The notes beneath the pieces are model-generated. The model was not told the origin of the DNA and did no database searches. It saw only the letters and a program-made list of their open reading frames with translations. The position numbers were made by a program, and so were the translations under genes. This document shows, piece by piece, positions 1 to 8,064 of a DNA stretch of 64,000 bases (position 1 is the stretch's first letter; each line of letters begins with the position of its first letter). The stretch spans positions 806,001-870,000 of the forward strand of contig NZ_FNPI01000001.1 of assembly GCF_900107275.1 (NCBI RefSeq). The letters run 5' to 3'. The DNA comes from Evansella caseinilytica (GTDB lineage: Bacteria; Bacillota; Bacilli; Bacillales; Salisediminibacteriaceae).

Positions 1-2
1 CC

Positions 3-845
3 ATTGCAGCTGGTTTTATGTATCCAACTTTAGTTGATGCTGCCAAATTAGGTGAGGTAAGTCAATTTCATTTTTTAGGTCTGCCGGTACCTGTCATTAA
101 TTATTCCGGAAATGTGATTCCTGTCATTTTATCTGTCTGGGCATTAAGTTATATTCACAAGCTGGTGGATAAATATATGCCTCATGTGTTGAGAACCGTA
201 TTTACGCCTACATTCACGTTGCTTTTCGCTTTGCCGTTTGCGTTAATCGTATCCGGTCCATTCGGAAGTTATGTCGGTAAGGGGCTGGCGTTTATCGTTG
301 AATCATTATTCGATATCTCTCCTATCTTAGCAGGGGTGGTCATGGGAGGGTTAAGACCGATTGAAATTGTATTTGGCATGCATCACGCAATGACTCCGAT
401 TGCCCTGCAAAATTTTGCTGATCTCGGATACGACATGCTGATGCCGATGATGTTTATGACAAACATGGCAATCGCTGGCGCTACGTTTGCGATGTTTTTT
501 AAAGCCACCAGCAAAACAGAGAAATCTATTATTGTTTCGGCAACGATTTCTGCTCTGTTAGGAATTACAGAACCTGCTTTGTTCGGCGTGCTTATCAAAA
601 ATCGCAAAGCTTTCATCGGCTGCACAATTGGAAGTGCAATAGCCGCAACGTTTTTTGCTATCATGGGTGTCAGAATATACGGTTATATCCTTTCAAGTAT
701 TGTCAGTTTAGTCGCGTATGTGGGGCCGTATTTTACTTATGCTTTAATCGGAATTGCGATTGCCATTGGCACTTCATTCGCTATTACTTACGTTTCTGTA
801 AAAAAAGCGCAGCACAGTCCTTCACTGGACAAGGTTAATATATGA
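3..845 (+). CDS. PTS sugar transporter EIIC domain, 5'-truncated by window edge
   Basis: The reading frame is open from the first complete codon, so the gene begins upstream and only about 280 C-terminal residues are present. Seen: many hydrophobic membrane segments and the motif GITEPALFG, typical of EIIC domains of the glucose/beta-glucoside/sucrose PTS superfamily, with a conserved GMHHAMTPI segment before it. The protein ends in a short hydrophilic tail (AQHSPSLDKVNI), so no EIIA domain is fused at the C-terminus. By family it moves a sugar across the membrane while EIIB phosphorylates it. The sugar cannot be named from this fragment. Confidence 0.85.
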   Translation: MAAGFMYPTLVDAAKLGEVSQFHFLGLPVPVINYSGNVIPVILSVWALSYIHKLVDKYMPHVLRTVFTPTFTLLFALPFALIVSGPFGSYVGKGLAFIVESLFDISPILAGVVMGGLRPIEIVFGMHHAMTPIALQNFADLGYDMLMPMMFMTNMAIAGATFAMFFKATSKTEKSIIVSATISALLGITEPALFGVLIKNRKAFIGCTIGSAIAATFFAIMGVRIYGYILSSIVSLVAYVGPYFTYALIGIAIAIGTSFAITYVSVKKAQHSPSLDKVNI

Positions 846-912
846 GCGTGTTCCAAAAAGAGAAAAGGGGAAGACAACAAGTAAGCAACAAAGCAGCTCC
901 ACATGAATCAAC

Positions 913-945
913 ATCGGGCGAATCGTTCCAAGCGGTTCACCCGAT
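913..945. terminator. Imperfect stem-loop after the PTS gene
   Basis: Arms ATCGGGCGAATCG (913-925) and CGGTTCACCCGAT (933-945) pair with two G-U wobbles. There is no strong T tract, so termination is only possible. It may instead be a transcript-stabilising hairpin. Confidence 0.3.
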
Positions 946-997
946 TTAATGTTGGGGATGTTGTTAAATGCCCCTCCCTTCCGCACTGCCTGAAAAC

Positions 998-1032
998 GGA
1001 GAGGAAAAGGAAAAGCAGTGGATGCCTGCTTT
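998..1032 (-). terminator. Terminator of the TetR gene
   Basis: Arms AAAGCAG (1012-1018) and CTGCTTT (1026-1032). On the minus strand the stem is followed by a pyrimidine-rich TTCCTTTTCC tail, directly after the stop of the minus-strand regulator. Confidence 0.4.
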
Positions 1033-1033
1033 G

Positions 1034-1606
1034 TTATTGAAATGATGAAAGTCCCTTCATACCGAGCTTGATGATTAATTCCGCCATTTCTTCCGGCGAT
1101 TGCTTTAACCCGTTATTCAGCCAATGCTGTATAACGTAGATGCTGCCGTTGGCGATATACAGACTTAAGTACTCGGACGTTTCACGATCTGTGCTGTTGT
1201 TGTCAATCGGCGGTGTTTTCAGCACATATTCGCGGGCAAACATCATTACTTTTTTTTGAAAGGTCGGATCGCCATGCTCGCTGAATAACGTTTGGCAGAT
1301 CTCGCGATTTTCCGCAAGGTATTCTAACAGCCTTGTCGTCATCTGAATCGCTTCTTCATCCTCTGTGTAGCTGCAGGAGACCATGGTTTGGCTGATATCC
1401 TCGAGAATTTCATCTTCCATTTGGTAAAGCAGGTCATACAAGTCGGAATAATGAGAATAAAATGTGGATCGATTAATATCTGCGAGTTCACATATTTCTT
1501 TAATCGTAATGCTTGAGATCGGCTTTTCCTGCAATCGCTTCATCAGGCTTTCTTTTAGCACCATGCGTGTATATTTTTTACGTCTGTCTAACTTATTGCT
1601 CATCAC
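1034..1606 (-). CDS. TetR/AcrR family transcriptional regulator
   Basis: 190 residues. The N-terminal helix-turn-helix (about residues 10-60) shows SSITIKEICELADINRSTFYSHY, the TetR signature. The C-terminal part is helical and matches the style of the TetR_C subgroup that includes DhaS-like regulators. It is divergent from the MMPL exporter gene. The shared intergenic region has an 11-bp inverted repeat and a second imperfect one over the exporter's -35 box, so it most likely represses the exporter operon and itself. The ligand is unknown. An ATG one codon downstream (MSNKLDRR) is an equally possible start. Confidence 0.85.
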   Translation of the reverse strand: MMSNKLDRRKKYTRMVLKESLMKRLQEKPISSITIKEICELADINRSTFYSHYSDLYDLLYQMEDEILEDISQTMVSCSYTEDEEAIQMTTRLLEYLAENREICQTLFSEHGDPTFQKKVMMFAREYVLKTPPIDNNSTDRETSEYLSLYIANGSIYVIQHWLNNGLKQSPEEMAELIIKLGMKGLSSFQ

Positions 1607-1633
1607 TCATCAATCCTTCGCTTTTTGTTTACT

Positions 1634-1665
1634 TAACCAACAGATGACAGGCAGTCTGTTGGTTA
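1634..1665. promoter_or_regulatory. Inverted-repeat operator between tetR and the MMPL operon
   Basis: Perfect 11-bp arms TAACCAACAGA (1634-1644) and TCTGTTGGTTA (1655-1665) lie in the divergent promoter region. A second, imperfect repeat (ACTGT...ACAGT, 1684-1709) covers the -35 box of the exporter. Size and place fit a TetR operator. Confidence 0.6.
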
Positions 1666-1691
1666 CAAGACGCTTTAAATCAAACTGTCTG

Positions 1692-1720
1692 TTGAATAGA
1701 CAACACAGTGTCAGTATAAT
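1692..1720 (+). promoter_or_regulatory. Sigma-A promoter of the MMPL operon
   Basis: TTGAAT (1692-1697), a 17-bp spacer and a perfect TATAAT (1715-1720), 34 bp before the preferred start codon. Confidence 0.65.
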
Positions 1721-1754
1721 TAGCTAATAGTGAGAATGCAAGGAGAGAGTGGCT

Positions 1755-3830
1755 ATGACAGACATCGCAGCGCAAATCATTAAATACAGAAAACCGATTG
1801 TCATTGTTTTTACGATTGTAACAGTGATCAGTGCAATAGCACTGTTTTTTGTTTCCGTGAACTATAATTTATCCGACTATTTACCGGAAGAAGCCCAGTC
1901 AACGCAAGCGCTTGAGGTGATGAACGAAGAGTTTGACGGCTCGATGCCGAATGCGCGCGTGATGATTAGGGACGTCACAGTGCCGGAAGCGCTTGTGTAC
2001 AAAGAAAAGCTTGCCGCCATTGATGGTGTGTCGGACGTTGTTTGGCTCGATGAGCTTATTGATCTGGAAACGCCGTTGGAAATGGCGGATAAGGATTTGG
2101 TGGAGACGTATTATAAAGAGAATAACGCATTGTTTTCCATCGCTATCCGGGAAGGCGACGAGGTGACGGTAACCGATACAATATATGAGTTGATCGGAGA
2201 AGAAAACGCCATGTCGGGAGAAGCGGTGAATACGGCGACCACTCAAAAAATGACATTCAAAGAGTCTTTATACGCGGCGTTATTGTTAGTTCCGATCATT
2301 ATTTTGATCCTCGTCATTTCCACTAATTCATGGATGGAGCCGTTATTTTTCCTTACCGCTATCGGGGTGTCGGTGCTCATTAACTTAGGCACCAACCTGT
2401 TTACCGGCGAGGTATCTTTTGTCACCCAATCCGTCAGCCCGATTTTGCAGCTGGCTGTTTCCTTGGATTATGCAATATTTCTTCTCCACAGCTTTTCCGA
2501 TTTTCGTCAGCAGAAGCATGCCCCGGAAGAGGCGATGCGCCTTGCGGTGAAAAAATCATTTCCGGCGATCTCGGCCAGTGCGGCAACAACGTTCTTCGGC
2601 TTTATGGCGCTGATGTTTATGAAATTTGAAATCGGTTCGGACCTTGGATTAAATTTGGTTAAAGGGATCGTGTTCAGCTTTATCAGCGTCATGGTGTTTC
2701 TCCCTGCGTTAACGGTGATGTTTTACAAGTGGATTGATAAAACACAGCATAAGCCGTTGATTCCCAGGTTTCGCTCGATCGGCAACGGGGTGATGAAGGC
2801 AAGAGTCGTAAGCCTGGCGGTCGTTTTTCTTGTCATCTTTCCCAGCTACTTAGCACAAGGACAAACATCGTTTCTTTACGGTATCGGTGAACAGCCGGAA
2901 TCAACGAGGGCAGGCAGCGATCTGGCAGCGATCGATGAGGTTTTCGGCAAATCGATGCCGATTGTGCTGCTTGTTCCAAAAGGAGAAATGGCGAAAGAAG
3001 CCGAGCTTGCACATGATTTGGAAAAAATCGCTGACGTGACAAATGTGATTTCCTATACTCAATCGGTCAGCTCGGTGATCCCGCCGGAGTATTTGGACGA
3101 AGCAGTTACCGGACAGTTTTATTCAGACAATTACAGTCAGATCATCCTGTACGCTAACACTGACGAAGAGGGGGAGGCAGCCTTCGCCGTCGTGAAAAAC
3201 GTCAAGGATATAGCAGCTTCCTATTACGGTGACGAGGCACTGGCCCTTGGAGAGAGCGTTACCTTGTACGACATGAAAAAGACGATCTTGAAAGATAACA
3301 TCGTTGTCAATACGTTGACTGTCGCTGCCATTGCTATCGTTTTACTGTTTACCTTTCGATCGCTTTCAATACCGGTAATCTTGTTATTGACGATTCAGTC
3401 AGCGGTATGGTTGAATCTTGCTTTTCCATATTTTGCGGATACGCCGTTAGTGTATATAGGTTATTTGATCGTTGGCACCGTTCAGCTCGCAGCAACGGTG
3501 GATTATGCGATTCTCTTTACGGAGGATTATCTCGTTAACCGGAAGACGCTGCCGGCAAAACAGGCAATAGTGAAAACATTAAATGAAAAAACGTTCTCCA
3601 TTTCAATCTCGGCTGCGATTTTGTCGAGTGTCGGCTTTATCTTATCGTGGACGTCTTCCAATCCTCTCGTCTCGTCGATTGGTTTACTTATTGGAAGAGG
3701 AGCGTTATTAGCCTTCATCCTGGTCATCTTTTTCCTGCCGGCGATGCTCCTTATGCTCGACAAGGTGATTCGTAAAACGACACTAAAAGCAGATTTTTTT
3801 ACAGGGAGGGATCATCATGAAGAAAACTAA
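1755..3830 (+). CDS. MMPL/RND family transporter
   Basis: About 691 residues with the two-fold MMPL plan: a membrane helix near the N-terminus, an extracytoplasmic domain (about 45-165), a six-helix block (about 170-345), a second outer domain (about 365-515) and a second six-helix block (about 525-680). Repeated SLDYAIFLLHSF and TVDYAILFTEDY motifs mark the paired fourth helices with the conserved Asp and Tyr. Family members such as YdfJ export hydrophobic compounds using the proton gradient. ATG 1755 is preferred over GTG 1749 because AGGAG at 1741-1745 then has a 9-nt spacing. The 3' end overlaps the next gene by 14 bp, so the two are coupled. Substrate unknown. Confidence 0.85.
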   Translation: MTDIAAQIIKYRKPIVIVFTIVTVISAIALFFVSVNYNLSDYLPEEAQSTQALEVMNEEFDGSMPNARVMIRDVTVPEALVYKEKLAAIDGVSDVVWLDELIDLETPLEMADKDLVETYYKENNALFSIAIREGDEVTVTDTIYELIGEENAMSGEAVNTATTQKMTFKESLYAALLLVPIIILILVISTNSWMEPLFFLTAIGVSVLINLGTNLFTGEVSFVTQSVSPILQLAVSLDYAIFLLHSFSDFRQQKHAPEEAMRLAVKKSFPAISASAATTFFGFMALMFMKFEIGSDLGLNLVKGIVFSFISVMVFLPALTVMFYKWIDKTQHKPLIPRFRSIGNGVMKARVVSLAVVFLVIFPSYLAQGQTSFLYGIGEQPESTRAGSDLAAIDEVFGKSMPIVLLVPKGEMAKEAELAHDLEKIADVTNVISYTQSVSSVIPPEYLDEAVTGQFYSDNYSQIILYANTDEEGEAAFAVVKNVKDIAASYYGDEALALGESVTLYDMKKTILKDNIVVNTLTVAAIAIVLLFTFRSLSIPVILLLTIQSAVWLNLAFPYFADTPLVYIGYLIVGTVQLAATVDYAILFTEDYLVNRKTLPAKQAIVKTLNEKTFSISISAAILSSVGFILSWTSSNPLVSSIGLLIGRGALLAFILVIFFLPAMLLMLDKVIRKTTLKADFFTGRDHHEEN

Positions 3831-5643
3831 AATGCTCGTTTTCATGACAATGCTGCTCGTTTTTTCCTCGATGATGGGAAGTGCGGCATTGGCTCGGAAT
3901 CTTACCTCGGACGAACGGGAAGAACAGTCGCAAACAGAAGGAGCTGTGGCTTCAAAGGATGAGGTTGTCTACGCAAGCTTGAATGCTGCCGGCGCGATGA
4001 ACGAAATTTACGTTGTCAATATGTTGGATGTCAGGAGCCCCGGTGCCATCATTGATTACGGTAATTACACGACGGTAAGAAACCTAACAGATCTTTCGGA
4101 AATTAAGCAAGTGAATGATACAGTGCAACTTCAGGCATCACCAGGTACATTCTACTATCAGGGGAATATGCAGGATCATGAGCTGCCATGGGAACTCCGA
4201 ATCTCCTATATGCTGGATGGAAAAGAAATTGCTCCGGAGGATTTGGCAGGAAAGGACGGACGGCTGCTGATTAAGATGGAAGCATCGGCAAATAAAGCGG
4301 TCGATCCAGTATTTTATGAAAATTATCTTCTGCAAATATCCTTGACCCTTGATTCCGATACCGCAAGCAATATCCAGGCGCCTGATGCGACGATTGCGAA
4401 TGTGGGAAAAAAGCGGCAAGTGAGTTACACGGTCATGCCAGGAAATGATGGCGAATGGAGTGTTCTGGCGGATGTTGTTCATTTCGAGATGGAGGGGATC
4501 GATATTGCCGCTCTGCCGATGTCGATGGCGATGAATTCTCCGGAAATTGACGAGATGACGAAAGAGATGCAGACATTAAGCGAAGCGATAGAGCAAATCA
4601 ATGACGGTGTCTCTGAGTTGAAAACAGGTGTTGCCGAATTGAATGACGGTGCGCATCGCTTAAACAGCGGCTCCGGTGACTACAAGTCCGGGATGGAGAA
4701 ATTGAAGGACTCTTCTGCTGAATTGCTGGAGGCGTCGGCTGCCATCGATGAGTCCCTCGCGGCTGTGAGCGCGGCGCTCCGCAGTCAGTCCGGGGAAATG
4801 GATCTTGGCGAGTTGGCTCAGCTGCCGGACGGCTTACGGCAAATCGCCGACGGTCTGCGCGAGGTTTCCAGCGGCTTAACGTTACTGAAAGACAATTATT
4901 CCAAAGCATATTCCGCCTTGGACGATGCTATGGCGAACATTCCGGAACATTACATTACGGATGAAGAGATTTATCAATTATATGAGAGCGGGGCAAACCG
5001 GACGACCATTGATCAATTGCTCGAAGTCTATGGCGCTGCCCTAACAGCAAAAGGAACTTATGACGCGGTAAAACAAGCTTTTGCGGCGGTAGAGACAACT
5101 CTCGATACAGCCGGCGGCGCCATCGATGAGATGAGTGACCAGTTAGCTTTGATGGCTGCCGGGCTGTCTCAGGCATTGGAGGACATGGATGGACTGGACG
5201 CGCTAAGTGAGTTGGAAGAAGGAATCGCGCTGCTTGCTTCGAGCTACGGAGAATTCCACGATGGACTGGGATCTTACACAGACGGAGTTTCTGCACTTGC
5301 AGATGTATATAAGGAGATTCATACAGGCCTTGACGGCATTGCCGATGGAACCGCCGAGCTGGAGGCAGGTGTCGGAGAGCTTCATAACGGGACAGAGGAA
5401 GTAGCCGACGCTACGAAAGATTTACCAGATCAGATGCAGGACGAGGTCGACGCGATGATGGCGGAATACGACAAGTCTGATTTTGAAGCGGTATCCTTTG
5501 TATCAGAGAAAAATACCAATATCGGCTCCGTTCAGTTTATTTTCAAGACGGAAGCAATTGAAATGGATGAAGACGAAACGATCGCCGAAGAGGAAGACGA
5601 CAAGAAAAGTTTTTGGGAACGCTTTTTGGATTTGTTTTCTTAA
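3817..5643 (+). CDS. Secreted or anchored LxxG-heptad repeat protein, MMPL partner
   Basis: 608 residues. The N-terminus is a signal sequence (MKKTKMLVFMTMLLVFSSM, then a small-residue ALA). The middle and C-terminal parts are long helical heptads with recurrent L-x-x-G, for example INDGVSELKTGVAELNDG and IADGTAELEAGVGELHNG. This is the YhgE/Pip-like repeat commonly found next to MMPL exporters. The end is strongly acidic (about 580-597) and finishes with SFWERFLDLFS, possibly amphipathic. It begins inside the exporter gene with GGGAGG 7 nt upstream, so co-translation is likely. Inferred role: an extracytoplasmic accessory subunit of the exporter. No enzyme motif was seen. Confidence 0.75.
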   Translation: MKKTKMLVFMTMLLVFSSMMGSAALARNLTSDEREEQSQTEGAVASKDEVVYASLNAAGAMNEIYVVNMLDVRSPGAIIDYGNYTTVRNLTDLSEIKQVNDTVQLQASPGTFYYQGNMQDHELPWELRISYMLDGKEIAPEDLAGKDGRLLIKMEASANKAVDPVFYENYLLQISLTLDSDTASNIQAPDATIANVGKKRQVSYTVMPGNDGEWSVLADVVHFEMEGIDIAALPMSMAMNSPEIDEMTKEMQTLSEAIEQINDGVSELKTGVAELNDGAHRLNSGSGDYKSGMEKLKDSSAELLEASAAIDESLAAVSAALRSQSGEMDLGELAQLPDGLRQIADGLREVSSGLTLLKDNYSKAYSALDDAMANIPEHYITDEEIYQLYESGANRTTIDQLLEVYGAALTAKGTYDAVKQAFAAVETTLDTAGGAIDEMSDQLALMAAGLSQALEDMDGLDALSELEEGIALLASSYGEFHDGLGSYTDGVSALADVYKEIHTGLDGIADGTAELEAGVGELHNGTEEVADATKDLPDQMQDEVDAMMAEYDKSDFEAVSFVSEKNTNIGSVQFIFKTEAIEMDEDETIAEEEDDKKSFWERFLDLFS

Positions 5644-5703
5644 CTTAGTAAATCCGCAAGCCTGCGTCACTTCGGTGAAAAATTCAAGCAGTTTAAACTA
5701 AAG

Positions 5704-5758
5704 AACAGGGTGTCTCAAGGCAGGTCAGTTTGCGTGTCTGAGTCACCCTGTTTTTTTA
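5704..5758 (+). terminator. Rho-independent terminator of the MMPL operon
   Basis: Stem AACAGGGTG (5704-5712) / CACCCTGTT (5744-5752) followed by a run of T, 60 bp after the stop codon. Confidence 0.75.
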
Positions 5759-5850
5759 TTGCGATGTCAAAGTCTTTCGCCTTTATCTTGAAATTTGAAA
5801 TGGATTTACCCAATCTGTCTCAAAGCAATGGCTTCTGTGTCAGGTGTCGA

Positions 5851-6011
5851 ACCGATGGAAAAACCGTCATCGAACTTTGTGGATACGGAAAAAAAGCAGG
5901 AACCAACGGGAAAAGCATCCGAATTGATGGGAAAAAGTATGAAATCGACGGGAAAAGTTAGCAAACCGACGGGAAAACCATCATCGAACTTTGCGGATAC
6001 GGAAAAAAATG
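5851..6011. repeat. Degenerate repeats with GACGGGAAAA core
   Basis: A segment of about 45 bp (5851-5896) recurs at 5965-6010 with few changes. Between them lie shorter copies of the core GAYGGGAAAA. Overlapping reading frames here carry no ribosome site and look repeat-derived. The same core forms a tandem array at 52777-52919. Confidence 0.6.
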
Positions 6012-6186
6012 AAGCTGGCAAGTCTGAATCTGATGGATATACTGGTGAAAAAAGGATGATATTCCTTATTTTACTACGCGGGTGCTGTGTCGAAATAGGT
6101 CTTAAGAATTATAACATTGAAGGCGATTCCGATTATAATTATCTAGCACGACAAATTTAAAGTAGTTATTTAGGAGGGAACAACGG

Positions 6187-6651
6187 ATGAATAAGAAAGT
6201 GCTGAGCGGGATTGTCACTGTTGTCATACTTGCTGTTGCCGGATACTATTTTTTTCAAAATATCAGCGGTAAAACCGATTTAATGATGACCTATATTGAT
6301 GAGACAAATTATTTAACAGAGGACTATAATAACATTTTGTCAGAGGAAGAGATGATTGCGTCTGACGAGGAATTATTTTTATTTACCGTGGAAGTCGTGA
6401 TTCCTGAACTGGAACGTCTGGTGAAAGAGACACAGGACTACGGGAAATCGATAAGCAATGAAGACTTGAAAGAAGTGCATGCCCTTCACGTTCAGGCGAT
6501 GGAGCTTCGCCTTCAGGCAGACGAGGCGTGGGTGAATGAAGAGGATGCGTATGAATTATATGAAGAATCTGATCGTCTGTATGATGAATATGAAAAGGAT
6601 TTACAGCGTCTCGCAAGCAAATGGGGCGTAAAAATTGAGTGGGAGCAATAA
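6187..6651 (+). CDS. Small membrane-anchored acidic protein, unknown function
   Basis: 154 residues. A single hydrophobic segment (about 5-24, VLSGIVTVVILAVAGYYFF) acts as a signal or anchor. The rest is acidic and predicted helical (for example NEEDAYELYEESDRLYDEYEKDL), probably outside the membrane. A good ribosome site, AGGAGGG, lies about 10 nt upstream, and a clear terminator follows, so this is a single-gene unit. I do not recognise a family. The layout resembles small Bacillus envelope proteins of unknown role. Confidence 0.65.
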   Translation: MNKKVLSGIVTVVILAVAGYYFFQNISGKTDLMMTYIDETNYLTEDYNNILSEEEMIASDEELFLFTVEVVIPELERLVKETQDYGKSISNEDLKEVHALHVQAMELRLQADEAWVNEEDAYELYEESDRLYDEYEKDLQRLASKWGVKIEWEQ

Positions 6652-6778
6652 GCGCCAATAATAATGGGGTATCTCCACGTTCATGGTCATCGCCACTGTA
6701 ATAGTGGAAAAGACAGCTGAATTGTTCCGGTTTCGATAAAAGTTAATAGGAAAACTTAGGGTTTCCAATTTTGACGGC

Positions 6779-6825
6779 AGCGGCTGCCAAGCCATGATCG
6801 TTTATTAAGGCAGCCGCTTTTTTTA
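6779..6825 (+). terminator. Rho-independent terminator
   Basis: Stem AGCGGCTGCC (6779-6788) / GGCAGCCGCT (6809-6818) with a T run after it. It lies between convergent genes. Confidence 0.75.
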
Positions 6826-6852
6826 TCCGTATAGGGGATTCCAATACGGTTT

Positions 6853-7521
6853 TTACATGAGGTATTTTTCTTGCTTCAACTGCTTCTCGTCTTTACCGCT
6901 CCATTTGTCCAATAGATAGATAAGGTTTCGGATAGAAAATTTCAAAGTAAACATCGTGATAAACGAGTGGAGCCATGTCCAGCCTTTTTTATAGCTGACA
7001 AGCTTTGTGTTCCTTTCCAGCCAGCTTTCGAAAATTACTTGCGGTATGATAAAACTGATAATTTTTAAAACTAATTTTTTCCATCCCTTCCATGTGTCGT
7101 TTGCCGTTGTTCTGCATAACCACAGGGTCATCAAGGAGCAGAGGCAATAATCATAAATAATACTGCTCTGATAGTATTTTGGCAACAGCCGCGTGGGATA
7201 CCGTAAGTATCCTTTTTTTTGAAGCACTGGAGCAGAAAAAATATTAGCATAGGAGTTCAGTAAAAAAACAATCATCCAATTTTTGAAATTTTTTCCAATG
7301 AACGAGAGTGGAGTCAAGATAAGTCCAATAATGATCAATACTTTCAGGATTTTTCTTTCGGTCTTGTTATACATATATATCCTCCATCCAAAGTAAAAGA
7401 GAAAGTTTCCGAAAAGTACGGAAAACAAAGCCATCATAAATAGCCGCTCACTGTGCGTCCATCCCCATAATCCCATCCATAGCGGCTGTTGAACTATTGT
7501 CGCGCCCGTCACCACTGCCAA
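6853..7521 (-). CDS. CBO0543-like integral membrane protein
   Basis: 222 residues with about five hydrophobic segments and a basic C-terminus. Features recalled from the CBO0543 family of Bacillales/Clostridia membrane proteins are visible: a central NWMIVFLLNSYAN, RYPTRLLPKY, and SYKKGWTWLHSF near the end. The function of that family is not known. The start is a TTG preceded by AAGAGG with about 7-nt spacing; no ATG is well placed. It converges on the preceding gene across a terminator. Confidence 0.6.
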   Translation of the reverse strand: MAVVTGATIVQQPLWMGLWGWTHSERLFMMALFSVLFGNFLFYFGWRIYMYNKTERKILKVLIIIGLILTPLSFIGKNFKNWMIVFLLNSYANIFSAPVLQKKGYLRYPTRLLPKYYQSSIIYDYCLCSLMTLWLCRTTANDTWKGWKKLVLKIISFIIPQVIFESWLERNTKLVSYKKGWTWLHSFITMFTLKFSIRNLIYLLDKWSGKDEKQLKQEKYLM

Positions 7522-8064
7522 TGTTTGTCCTCTTCTTTATGAACACAATAAAAGTATGTGATCTCTTCATTGTTTTATTAACCCAATTTATACCATTAGG
7601 GTGTTAAATTAATTCTATTTGTAAACGATTGTTGCTATTGGGCTTTTTACGCCAAAGCGTGGAGTGATCCAATAGCTAGAAGGAACAATCTTTAAAAAGA
7701 GCCAAAAGCGAAAAGCGGTTGCAAAGGCAATAGCTGATATGAAAAAATAAAATAAAAGTTCACAAAATTGTGCGGGAGATGGGGCGGAAAAAAATACCAG
7801 CGTAATAGGTAAAATTTATTTTATCATCCTTGGGAATGATTCGAATATTTCCGCCGAACGCTTTGAACATGGTAAAATAAGGGGGGTCTTGGAGGGTGTG
7901 CCGTCATTCCGTTTGTACGCTGCAGGAATGAGCTTTTTCAATGAACCGGATCTAGATCGAAAAAGAAAATGGTAGCTTGATAGTATAAGTGTGTGTTTAA
8001 AAAGGAAGATATCATCTCATTAAAATCTGCCAGTAAATGTTGATGTACAACAAGAGGGGCCGTT
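7522..8064. other. Intergenic region without recognisable gene
   Basis: Long divergent spacer between the membrane protein and the PocR/LuxR regulator. The only structure seen is a hairpin TCATTCC (7904-7910) / GGAATGA (7925-7931) followed by GCTTTTTC, which could be an attenuator or a leftover terminator. No promoter can be placed with confidence. Confidence 0.4.

Noticed and set aside
5795-6160. Frame of 121 residues over the GACGGGAAAA repeats
   Set aside because: Repeat-encoded KPT/GK-rich text, no ribosome site, and two overlapping frames are equally open.
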